Below, piece by piece: positions 9,009 through 16,594 of a stretch of DNA of 64,000 bases. The DNA lies in the NCBI GenBank assembly GCA_910587485.1, contig CAJUKN010000006.1:1-64000 (forward strand), given 5' to 3'. This DNA is from an uncultured Lachnospira sp. Lineage in GTDB: Bacteria; Bacillota; Clostridia; Lachnospirales; Lachnospiraceae. The notes beneath the pieces are model-generated. The model was not told the DNA's origin. It saw only the letters and a program-made list of their open reading frames with translations, and searched no databases. Made by a program: the position numbers and the translations under genes. Position 1 is the first letter of the stretch, and each line of letters starts with the position of its first letter.

Positions 9009-9704
9009 ATGAAACCAAAGTTCATTGCAAAGATATTTATTGATATAATGATGACTGTTGTGTTGCTTTTTTTGATGTCATATGAATTGATTGGGCAAGC
9101 TGTGCATGAATGGATTGGCATTGGAATATTTATTCTTTTTGTTGTACATCATATTTTAAATGGTAAATGGAGCAAAAATATTTTAAAAGGTAAATACACA
9201 CCTTTGCGTACTTTGCAGACTATTATTGTAGGTTTTGTTTTGTTGTCTATGTTAGGTGCTATGATTAGTGGTGTAATTTTATCTCGTCATGCACTAGCTT
9301 TTTTGCCAATCAGGGGAGGACGTTCTTTTGCAAGAACTTTACATATGATTTCTGCCTATTGGGGGTTTGTGTTAATAAGTTTACATTTAGGGATTCATTG
9401 GAATATGATGATGGGTGCAGCAGGAAAATTTGTAAAAGGGTCTTCTAAAAGCCGCAAATGGATATTGCGTATTTTTGCTGTTATGATTTTTGTCTATGGT
9501 ATGTATGCCTTTATAAAACGAGATATTGGTAGTTATATGTTTCTAAAAAATCAATTTGTCTTTTTTGATTTTGAGGAATCACTATTCTTTTTTATACTGG
9601 ATTATATGGCTATCATGGGATTTTTTGTTTGTATAGGGCATTACATTTGTGTATTGTTAAAATTCAAGTATAAATTTTCAAAACATCAAAACCTATCAAA
9701 TTAA
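9009..9704 (+). CDS. DUF4405 membrane protein, cytochrome b561-like
   Basis: This 231-aa protein has about five membrane helices. Histidines sit in helix positions typical of heme-binding b-type cytochromes: QAVHEW, FVVHHILNGKW, RTLHMISAYWG and SLHLGIHWNMM. That fits DUF4405, which groups with b561-like and formate-dehydrogenase-gamma-like proteins. It could connect a menaquinone or membrane electron pool to the extracytoplasmic flavodoxins encoded beside it (inference). A GATAGGAGGC site precedes the start. It converges on the minus-strand LysR gene with a gap of only 9 bases. Confidence 0.75.
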   Translation: MKPKFIAKIFIDIMMTVVLLFLMSYELIGQAVHEWIGIGIFILFVVHHILNGKWSKNILKGKYTPLRTLQTIIVGFVLLSMLGAMISGVILSRHALAFLPIRGGRSFARTLHMISAYWGFVLISLHLGIHWNMMMGAAGKFVKGSSKSRKWILRIFAVMIFVYGMYAFIKRDIGSYMFLKNQFVFFDFEESLFFFILDYMAIMGFFVCIGHYICVLLKFKYKFSKHQNLSN

Positions 9705-9713
9705 GATAAAATG

Positions 9714-10607
9714 CTAATAGTTTGTTATCTTTTTTGCTGCCTCAACAAATTTTAATACATCTTCTGGAGCGTTAAAACTATAAAGCAATCCATATGGAAT
9801 TGTATAATCCCAATTAACAGGAATAGAAATTAGTGCAGGGTGTACTTCTTGCCAACATTCGATGGTAAGAAGTACTTGCTGTGTTTGGGCGCAGCGATTG
9901 AATACAGATAAATCATAGAAATGAGGAGTGTCTTCAATCTGAATTTTTGGGTGATTTTTTTCAAAATCATGTCGAATAAAATCATTTGTTCCAGAATCAC
10001 CACGTTGTACCATCATTAATGTTTCTCCATATAAATCTTCTATATCAATGCAGGCTTTTTTGGCAAGTCGATGTTCTCTTGATACGGCAATCATTTTTTT
10101 ATAAGAGCCAATCGGCAAAAAATTGCAGCGTGAAAGCCATTCCTTTGAATCACATACACCAATAAGAAAATCAAATTTTTCTCCTAACAGTTCAATTTCT
10201 GAAAGTATACCTTCATGGTTATCTTCAAAAGGAACAAGATGTAGTTTATATTCAGGAAAATCTTTGTTGACACGATACCATAAATCCATAAAAGGTTTTG
10301 CAGGATTCAGGAGTGATGTGCCAACACAAAACGTAGTGTCATTTGCATAAAGAGCTGTTTTTGCACTTAAAATGGATTTTTTGGAATAGTCTATCATAAA
10401 TTTTGCATCACGATAAATGACCTCGCCTGCTTTTGTTAAATGGATTCCCACATGTGTGCGTTCAATTAATTTTAAATTGAGATGGCTTTCTAAAGCATTT
10501 AGTTGTTTCATAATGGCAGTAGGTGAAATATATAAAACATCGGCTGCTTTTGTAAAGCTGCCATAGTCCGCAACGACAATAAATGTATTTAAAAGTGGAT
10601 TATACAT
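9714..10607 (-). CDS. LysR-family transcriptional regulator
   Basis: The 297-aa LysR protein has the N-terminal winged helix (SFTKAADVLYISPTAIMKQ, then LIERTHVGIHLTKAG) and a C-terminal effector domain. It is a paralogue of the LysR at 3293. It is transcribed away from the flavodoxin-cupin-reductase operon at 10822. A perfect 10-bp inverted repeat of the LysR type lies in the shared promoter region at 10628-10650. It most likely controls both itself and that operon. Confidence 0.9.
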   Translation of the reverse strand: MYNPLLNTFIVVADYGSFTKAADVLYISPTAIMKQLNALESHLNLKLIERTHVGIHLTKAGEVIYRDAKFMIDYSKKSILSAKTALYANDTTFCVGTSLLNPAKPFMDLWYRVNKDFPEYKLHLVPFEDNHEGILSEIELLGEKFDFLIGVCDSKEWLSRCNFLPIGSYKKMIAVSREHRLAKKACIDIEDLYGETLMMVQRGDSGTNDFIRHDFEKNHPKIQIEDTPHFYDLSVFNRCAQTQQVLLTIECWQEVHPALISIPVNWDYTIPYGLLYSFNAPEDVLKFVEAAKKITNY

Positions 10608-10627
10608 GGCACACCTCCAATAAAAAT

Positions 10628-10650
10628 TGTATAAACTTATAGTTTATACA
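10628..10650. promoter_or_regulatory. Probable LysR operator
   Basis: TGTATAAACT (10628-10637) and AGTTTATACA (10641-10650) form a perfect 10-bp inverted repeat with a 3-base spacer, 21 bases upstream of the minus-strand LysR start. The arms fit the T-N11-A form of LysR sites, and the position between divergent units suits autoregulation and activation of the flavodoxin operon. Confidence 0.65.
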
Positions 10651-10726
10651 GTAATAACATATTGAAGATTCTATGTCAAGGAAAAGAACATTATAATAAG
10701 GTTATTCAGAAGAATATGGAGGGATT

Positions 10727-10815
10727 CGTGTGAAAAACTTTTCACACCGCAATTTGTGTCTACGCGTTGCTTGACACAAAGTTGCTTATGCGCAAAAAGC
10801 AGCGCAGAAATGAGG
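10727..10815 (+). repeat. Multi-hairpin leader repeat, copy R1
   Basis: The element has three hairpins: GTGTGAAA with TTTCACAC, TTTGTGTC with GACACAAA, and TGCGC with GCGCA. It ends in AGCGCAGAAATGAGG, which forms the ribosome site of the flavodoxin at 10822. It shares the loop TGTCTACGCGTTG and the 3' end with copies at 11780 and 34740. Confidence 0.7.
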
Positions 10816-10821
10816 ATTAAA

Positions 10822-11325
10822 ATGTCAAAGAAATTGATTGCTTTTTATTCAAGAGCTGATGAAAATTATGTGAATGGAATGATAAAAAATTTGACTATTG
10901 GTAATACAGAAGTGGCTGCAGGTATTATTAAAGAGTTGACACAAGCAGATACATTTAAAATGAATCAAATACAAGCGTATTCAACAAATTATAATGAGTG
11001 TATAGAACAAGCACAATCAGACCAAAAACGCGATGCACGTCCTGAATTAAAATCATATCCAGATAGTATTGATGATTATGATGTAATTTATCTTGGATAT
11101 CCCAATTATTGGGGAACTATGCCAATGGCAGTATTTACTTTTTTAGAACATTTTGATTTTAGTGGTAAAATTATCAAACCTTTTTGTACACATGAAGGCA
11201 GTGGAATGGGAAGTAGTGAAAAAGATATTCAAGCGATTTGCCCAAATGCTAAGGTGCAGAAAGGAATTGCAATTCATGGAAGTAGTGTAAATCGTTCACG
11301 AAAAGAATTGGAAAACTGGGTATAA
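10822..11325 (+). CDS. Flavodoxin
   Basis: This is a cytoplasmic flavodoxin of 167 aa without a signal. It begins KKLIAFYSRADENYVNG, a degenerate FMN loop, and has VIYLGYPNYWGTMPM and PFCTHEGSGMGSSEKD as the later flavin contacts. The start at 10822 is set by the ATGAGG site seven bases upstream; a longer frame begins inside the leader repeat and is rejected. It opens an operon with the cupin, the carboxymuconolactone decarboxylase-like gene and an aldo/keto reductase. Confidence 0.87.
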   Translation: MSKKLIAFYSRADENYVNGMIKNLTIGNTEVAAGIIKELTQADTFKMNQIQAYSTNYNECIEQAQSDQKRDARPELKSYPDSIDDYDVIYLGYPNYWGTMPMAVFTFLEHFDFSGKIIKPFCTHEGSGMGSSEKDIQAICPNAKVQKGIAIHGSSVNRSRKELENWV

Positions 11326-11358
11326 GCAGCGTAAAAAAAGTAGCGCAGAAAAGAGGAT
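11326..11358 (+). repeat. Short leader repeat, copy R2 (3' end only)
   Basis: The 37-base gap between the flavodoxin and the cupin holds GCAGCGTA followed by AGTAGCGCAGAAAAGAGGA. This is the 3' end of the leader repeat found at 10727, 11780 and 34740, and again provides the ribosome site of the following gene. Confidence 0.55.
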
Positions 11359-11362
11359 TATT

Positions 11363-11782
11363 ATGGAACCAAAAGAAATGAGTGTATTTCCAATAGGAGA
11401 ATTTAATCAAATGTTTGCACAATATTTTATTGGAAATAGTTATCTAAATATGCTTTCAACAGAACAAGTAGTGATTGGCAATGTAACATTTGAGCCAAGC
11501 TGCCGTAATAATTGGCATATTCATCATGCTGATAAGGGTGGCGGACAAATGCTTCTTGTGACCGCAGGAGAAGGTTGGTATCAAGAGTGGGAACAGCCTG
11601 CAAGAAAATTAAAAGCAGGAGATATTGTTCATATTCCAGCAGGCGTGAAACATTGGCATGGAGCAACAGCAGATTCATGGTTTCAGCATTTAGCGATTGA
11701 AGTATCAGGAGAAAACTGTAAAACCCAATGGTGTGAACCAGTGGAAGATGAAGAATATAAAAAATTAGAAAATGAAGTATAA
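11363..11782 (+). CDS. Cupin-domain protein
   Basis: The 139-aa single-domain cupin has metal-ligand histidines in NNWHIHHADKGGGQ and in HIPAGVKHWHGATADSW, with the intervening GEGWYQEWEQPARKLKAGDIV forming the barrel. Small cupins of this type often sit with carboxymuconolactone decarboxylase and aldo/keto reductase genes, as here. The reaction is unknown. The gap before it carries a short copy of the leader repeat. Confidence 0.85.
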   Translation: MEPKEMSVFPIGEFNQMFAQYFIGNSYLNMLSTEQVVIGNVTFEPSCRNNWHIHHADKGGGQMLLVTAGEGWYQEWEQPARKLKAGDIVHIPAGVKHWHGATADSWFQHLAIEVSGENCKTQWCEPVEDEEYKKLENEV

Positions 11783-11902
11783 GATTGAAAATGGAAATTT
11801 TCAATCATGGGATTTGTGTCTGTGCGTTGTTTGTCACAAATCTGTAAAAACAAAATTTTAAAATTTTGTTTTTTTGCGCAATAAAGCAACGTAGAAAAGA
11901 GG
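11780..11902 (+). repeat. Multi-hairpin leader repeat, copy R3
   Basis: Three stems are visible: GATTGAAAAT with ATTTTCAATC (10 bp), GATTTGTG with CACAAATC (8 bp, loop containing TCTGTGCGTTG), and AACAAAATTTT with AAAATTTTGTT. The 3' end GCAACGTAGAAAAGAGGA is the ribosome site of the next gene. The first two stems match copy R4 before metK almost base for base. Confidence 0.75.
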
Positions 11903-11908
11903 AAATAT

Positions 11909-12235
11909 ATGGCAAAGGTAACAGCAGGAAGAGACGAACTGGGAACATTTGCTCCCCAGTTTGCAGAGTTAAATGATGATGTCTTGTTTGGGCAAGTTTG
12001 GGCAAGAGAAGATAAATTGTCAGCAAGAGACAGAAGTATTGTAACAGTGACAGCACTTATGGCAAGTGGAATTTTGGATAGTTCTCTAAAATTTCATTTG
12101 CAAAATGCAAAAAATCATGGAGTGACACAAGAAGAAATTGCAGAAATTTTAACACATGCTGCATTTTATACAGGCTGGCCTAAGGCTTGGGCAGCGTTTC
12201 GTATGGCTAAAGAAGTATGGGAGGAAATGGTATGA
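11909..12235 (+). CDS. Carboxymuconolactone decarboxylase-family protein
   Basis: The 108-aa all-helical protein shows the CMD/AhpD-like pattern: WAREDKLSARDRSIVTVTALMASG, then HLQNAKNHGVTQEEIAEILTHAAFYTGWPKAW. The AhpD CxxC pair is absent, so it is of the decarboxylase-like type rather than a peroxidase partner. It overlaps the following aldo/keto reductase start (ATGA) and is therefore translationally coupled to it. True substrate unknown. Confidence 0.88.
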   Translation: MAKVTAGRDELGTFAPQFAELNDDVLFGQVWAREDKLSARDRSIVTVTALMASGILDSSLKFHLQNAKNHGVTQEEIAEILTHAAFYTGWPKAWAAFRMAKEVWEEMV

Positions 12236-13077
12236 AAATGGAATATGTTACATTAAATAATGGAGTAAAAATGCCAATATTGGGTTATGGTGTTTATCAG
12301 GTTGACCCTAAAGAAGCAGAACAGTGCGTTTTAGATGCAATTAGTGTAGGTTATCGTTCAATTGATACGGCTCAGGCTTATGCAAATGAAGAAGGTGTAG
12401 GAAATGCGATTACAAAATGTGGTGTTTCGCGTGAAGAACTTTTTATAACAACAAAAGTCTGGATTAGCAATGCAGGGTATGAGAAAGCAAAAGCTTCTAT
12501 TGAGGAATCTTTACAAAAATTACAGACAGATTATATTGATTTATTGTTAATTCATCAGCCATTTGGCGATTACTATGGAACGTATCGCGCAATGGAAGAA
12601 GCCTATAAAGATGGCAAAGCAAAAGCGATTGGTGTATCTAATTTTTATCCAGACCGCTTTATTGATATTCATCATTTTGCAGAAATCAAACCTGCTGTCA
12701 ATCAAGTAGAAACACATGTATTTCAACAGCAAAAAATTGCTAAGGAATACTTAAAAAAGAATGGCACACAGATAGAGTCATGGGGACCATTTGCAGAGGG
12801 AAAAAATGATTATTTTAATAATCCCGTGTTAAAAGAAATTGGTAAAAAATATGGTAAATCTGTCGCACAAGTGGCTTTGCGATTCCTTATTCAAAGTGAT
12901 GTAGTGGTTATTCCAAAATCGACACATAAAGAAAGAATGGAAGAAAATTTAAATGTTTTTGATTTTGCATTAACAGATGATGAAATGACTAAAATTGAAG
13001 CATTAGATACAGGAAAGAGTTTGTTTTTCTCTCATTATGACCCAAAGATAGTTGAATGGTTTATGACAATGGGATAA
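12232..13077 (+). CDS. Aldo/keto reductase (2,5-didehydrogluconate reductase type)
   Basis: This 281-aa reductase has the classic AKR5-like marks: GYRSIDTAQAYANEEGVG (Asp and Tyr), FITTKVWI (Lys), DLLLIHQPFGDYY (His) and the NADPH-binding IPKSTHKERMEENLNVFDF. It is cytoplasmic. The ATG overlaps the stop of the preceding gene by four bases. It closes the LysR-linked operon; a large hairpin follows. Confidence 0.9.
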   Translation: MKMEYVTLNNGVKMPILGYGVYQVDPKEAEQCVLDAISVGYRSIDTAQAYANEEGVGNAITKCGVSREELFITTKVWISNAGYEKAKASIEESLQKLQTDYIDLLLIHQPFGDYYGTYRAMEEAYKDGKAKAIGVSNFYPDRFIDIHHFAEIKPAVNQVETHVFQQQKIAKEYLKKNGTQIESWGPFAEGKNDYFNNPVLKEIGKKYGKSVAQVALRFLIQSDVVVIPKSTHKERMEENLNVFDFALTDDEMTKIEALDTGKSLFFSHYDPKIVEWFMTMG

Positions 13078-13097
13078 TTAATTTATATAAAAAATAT

Positions 13098-13182
13098 ATA
13101 GAGGCTGTTGCAAAAAGAAATTTTAACAATAGATATTACAATATTCATTGTAAAATTTCTATTTTGTAGTAGCCTTTTTATA
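13098..13182 (+). terminator. Long hairpin terminator
   Basis: AGGCTGTTGCAAAA pairs imperfectly with TTTTGTAGTAGCCT, with an inner stem AAATTTTAACAAT/ATTGTAAAATTT, and TTTTTATATA follows. It ends the flavodoxin-reductase operon. The outer arm resembles the terminator at 31449. Confidence 0.7.
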
Positions 13183-13623
13183 TAGTATTTAATTTTTTTA
13201 TTGTTTCACAAAATTTGCAATAGCTTCTACAAGTTTTTTGCATTATTCAGATGTTCTCAATGATAAATAATCAAAGTTTTTATGACATCTTTTATTTATA
13301 TTATAAAAAATTTTAATATTGTAATATTATATATAGAAAAATAATAAAAATTTCTAAATTTAATTTTCATATCTTTATACAATCTATTTAAATATTATAT
13401 TTTCAGTGTCGATTTAATCCCCAAAATAAAAATATATAACATATAAATTGAGTTTTTATTTTCTTCTCAATATCCTATTGATTGTTAGGTCATTTATCAT
13501 ATGATAAACTTTTATTAAAATAAAGTACTAAAACACTTAATTTTATATAGGAATGTTTTGTTATAAATTAGGTAATAATAATTGAAATTTTGTTGAGGCA
13601 AAACATAGAAGGGAGGAAAATCA
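13183..13623. other. Gene-free AT-rich leader of the regulator/exporter operon
   Basis: About 440 bases are very AT-rich with no convincing reading frame. The last 20 bases carry the AGAAGGGAGGAAAATC ribosome site of the next gene. No clear promoter pair stands out because TATAAT-like strings are too frequent. Confidence 0.5.
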
Positions 13624-14883
13624 ATGCTTGACAGAGAAAAAGTTGGAAGGGCAATTTCAGAACAAAGGAAAATAAAAGGAATGACACAAAAGCAGCTTGC
13701 AGATTTATTGAATGTCTCATATCAGGCAGTTTCAAGATGGGAACAAGGAATTAGTCTGCCATCAGTGGATATGATTTATGACATTGCACAGACACTTGAA
13801 ACAACCGTTGATTTTTTATTGGATGGGCTTTCAGAGGAACGAAAAGTTATTAGTTATATAGATACAGGTTTAGATGTCAAAAAGCTTCATATGGTAAAGG
13901 ATAGATTAAGTAATCTTGTTACTAAAAATGATATGCTACTTCATACAAAATATAGTGACCCTGTATTTTGCAAGATGGATACATTAGGAATGGAAGAATC
14001 TTTATGTGTGTTTGCAAATCATGTTCCCGGCTCTAAGGAACGTTTTGCAATGGAAAATGGATATGATAGGGAAATATGTATTGATTTGGTATCAAGTGCG
14101 GCTAATAATTTGATACGTTTTGGAGTAAGACCAACAATTTTGTTGGCAAATATGGTTTGTGGAAACAATGACAGTGGTCAAATTCTTACAATGGGTGAAG
14201 CTTTCAAGGAAGCCTGCGAGAACAGTGGAATTATATTTGCAGGGTTGGAAGTTGCGGCTCAGGCTGTAAATTATCATGCTGGTGAATATAAAATAGGTGC
14301 TTTAGTTATAGGGGTTGTAGATAGAAAAAAAATAATAACAGGAAATGAAATAACAGAAGGAGATGTTCTTATTGGACTGCATACAGAAGGGATATCATCA
14401 CTTAGTTATCCTTTTATAAAAGTAATACTAGATAGACGACCAGATATTGTGTTTGCAAAGATTGATGGACATCATATTTTTATGGACGAATTAATGAAAC
14501 CCAATAATTGTTATGTCAATGTCATAAGTGAGCTTAATAAGCAAAATCTTATACATGGTATTTTTAAAATTGACAAATCATTATTTCATCGACAATGTTA
14601 TGATGCGATACCTAAAGGGCTTGGTGCAAGTATTTCGATTTCAACAATACCAGTTCCTTCGCTGTTTCAATATATATATAATTTAAAAATGATGGATAGA
14701 ACATGTTTTGTAGAGAATTTTTCACTTGGTATTAACATGTTGTTGGTAGTGCCAGAATCGCAATGTGATAGAGCGGTAAAAATTATTGAAAATTATCATC
14801 AATGTTATGTTGTTGGAAAAATAGAGAAAGATGATGAATATCCTGATGCAAAAGTATGGATGGAGGGAACAGTAAAATGGTAA
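13624..14883 (+). CDS. XRE regulator fused to a degenerate PurM/AIR synthase-like domain
   Basis: Residues ~7-65 form an XRE helix-turn-helix (GMTQKQLADLLNVSYQAVSRWEQG). From ~95 to the end the protein follows PurM: NHVPGSK stands where DGVGTK binds phosphate in the enzyme, then GYDREICIDLVSSAANNLIRFGVRP, the segment around GEYKIGALVIGVVDRKKII, and a C-terminal FSLGINMLLVVPE like the enzyme's CGVGM region. Key catalytic strings such as DGVGTK and TGGG are altered, so it is likely a ligand sensor rather than an enzyme (inference). It overlaps the downstream ABC gene by seven bases, so it probably controls that exporter. Length 419 aa. Confidence 0.8.
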   Translation: MLDREKVGRAISEQRKIKGMTQKQLADLLNVSYQAVSRWEQGISLPSVDMIYDIAQTLETTVDFLLDGLSEERKVISYIDTGLDVKKLHMVKDRLSNLVTKNDMLLHTKYSDPVFCKMDTLGMEESLCVFANHVPGSKERFAMENGYDREICIDLVSSAANNLIRFGVRPTILLANMVCGNNDSGQILTMGEAFKEACENSGIIFAGLEVAAQAVNYHAGEYKIGALVIGVVDRKKIITGNEITEGDVLIGLHTEGISSLSYPFIKVILDRRPDIVFAKIDGHHIFMDELMKPNNCYVNVISELNKQNLIHGIFKIDKSLFHRQCYDAIPKGLGASISISTIPVPSLFQYIYNLKMMDRTCFVENFSLGINMLLVVPESQCDRAVKIIENYHQCYVVGKIEKDDEYPDAKVWMEGTVKW

Positions 14884-16580
14884 AAGCAGGTATACGAAAT
14901 GGATATATGTTGTTACTATTTATAATATTTTCATTTGTTTTAAATGAAGTTATTATTGTAGGTAATGATTTTATTGCCAAAGCAACAGATTTGCTGCTTT
15001 CTGGCGAACAAGTATATTTTGAAGAATTTATTACACCGCTGTTTTGGATGATTGTATTAGGAACAATAGCTGCATATTTAAAAAGTATTTTTGGAAATCA
15101 TTATAGTGCAATGGTGCAAAAGGAAGTGCGTACATCACTTGAAAGACATTTGTTACAGCTCCCTTTTTCTTATTTTGATGAAAAAGGAACAGGGAGTATT
15201 ATTACTAGATTGATATCCGATATAGAAGAAATGGGAAGGTTTTTTTCAGAAATTCTCCCAAGTTTTCTTATCAATATGATTACAGTAATAACAGCGACAG
15301 TATATTTAATTGAAATGGATGCCATGCTGATTGTTGTTTTATTTGCAAGTTATCCAATTATGTTGATTGTGGCAGATAGATTATCAAAAAAGTTGGCAGA
15401 GCTGACAAAAAAATTGCGTACGCATATGGATGAACGCACAGAGAAGGCTTATGATGCCATTCAAGGGATTATAGTTGGCAGAAGCTATAACCTCTATGAA
15501 TTGCAAAAGCAAAAAATTGATACAATTATTGATAATATGGTAGCACAGGCATGTAAAAGCACACGAATATCCTCACTTGGCTTTGTGCTTAAAAATGTGA
15601 TTACAACGATTCCTGTAATATGTTGTTATCTTTTTGCGTTGTATGAAACAAGACAAGGTAGGATTACTGTTGGAGAAATGATGGCTTTTACAGTAATACT
15701 GAGCAGAATTTTATATCCGATTGGAGATATTGTTTTTTGTGCCAATGATATTCGCGAAGTTGGCGTTGCATTAAAGCGAATACAAGAAATTTATAAACAA
15801 AAGAAAGAACCAACAGATGGTATTATACATAAAAGACTTGAAATTAATAAAACAGTTCCTGCTATTGAGTGGCAAAATATTCATTTTTCTTATAATGCCA
15901 GCAAGGAACATTGTGTTTTAAATGGAATGAGTTTTTCTATTGAAGCGGGTGAGCAGATAGCTTTTGTGGGAGGTTCAGGAGAAGGAAAAACAACAATTTT
16001 TAAACTGCTTTGTGGTTTTTACGAGAAAAACGATGGTCAATATATGCTTTTTGGACATTCTTTTGAGGATTGGAATTTAGAAGTAGCAAGAAGCTGTTTT
16101 TCAGAGGTTTCACAAAATGTATTTTTATTCCCTGAAACAATTAGGCAGAATGTAGCTTGTGGGAAGGAAAATGCAACACAAGAGGAGATTGTAGAGGCAT
16201 GTAAAAATGCAAATATCCATGATTTTATTATGCAGCTTCCTAAAGGATATGAAACACTTGTGGGAGAGCGTGGCGTGCTTCTTTCAGGAGGACAAAGACA
16301 AAGAATTTCAATTGCAAGAGCCTTTTTAAAAGATGCACCAATACTTCTTTTAGATGAGCCAACTGCATCTGTAGACGTTGAGGCAGAGCAGAAAATACAG
16401 GAAGCGCTTGAAAGAATCACAGCGGGAAGAACAGTGATTACTATAGCACACAGACTTTCCACAGTAAAAAATGCAGAAAGAATTTATGTAGTTAGCGGCG
16501 GAAAAATTGCAGAGATGGGAAATCATAAGGAACTTTTAGAGAAACAAGGAATTTATGCACAAATGTATGCAAAAGGGTAA
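14877..16580 (+). CDS. ABC exporter half-transporter (first of a pair)
   Basis: The 567-aa protein has an exporter membrane domain (residues ~1-310, with FSYFDEKGTGSIITRLISDIE coupling region) and an ATPase with Walker A GGSGEGKTT at 365-373, LSGGQ at 469-473, Walker B ILLLDEP at 489-495 and a late IAHRLSTV switch. The ATG overlaps the XRE-PurM gene by seven bases behind a TGGAGGGA site. It is followed after 14 bases by the second half, so they likely form a heterodimer exporting a peptide or small molecule. Confidence 0.88.
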   Translation: MVKAGIRNGYMLLLFIIFSFVLNEVIIVGNDFIAKATDLLLSGEQVYFEEFITPLFWMIVLGTIAAYLKSIFGNHYSAMVQKEVRTSLERHLLQLPFSYFDEKGTGSIITRLISDIEEMGRFFSEILPSFLINMITVITATVYLIEMDAMLIVVLFASYPIMLIVADRLSKKLAELTKKLRTHMDERTEKAYDAIQGIIVGRSYNLYELQKQKIDTIIDNMVAQACKSTRISSLGFVLKNVITTIPVICCYLFALYETRQGRITVGEMMAFTVILSRILYPIGDIVFCANDIREVGVALKRIQEIYKQKKEPTDGIIHKRLEINKTVPAIEWQNIHFSYNASKEHCVLNGMSFSIEAGEQIAFVGGSGEGKTTIFKLLCGFYEKNDGQYMLFGHSFEDWNLEVARSCFSEVSQNVFLFPETIRQNVACGKENATQEEIVEACKNANIHDFIMQLPKGYETLVGERGVLLSGGQRQRISIARAFLKDAPILLLDEPTASVDVEAEQKIQEALERITAGRTVITIAHRLSTVKNAERIYVVSGGKIAEMGNHKELLEKQGIYAQMYAKG

Positions 16581-16594
16581 GGAGTTGTTAGAGC

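Noticed and set aside
14092..14277. Small antisense frames inside the XRE-PurM gene and the exporters.
   Set aside because: They lack ribosome sites and lie fully inside well-supported genes.
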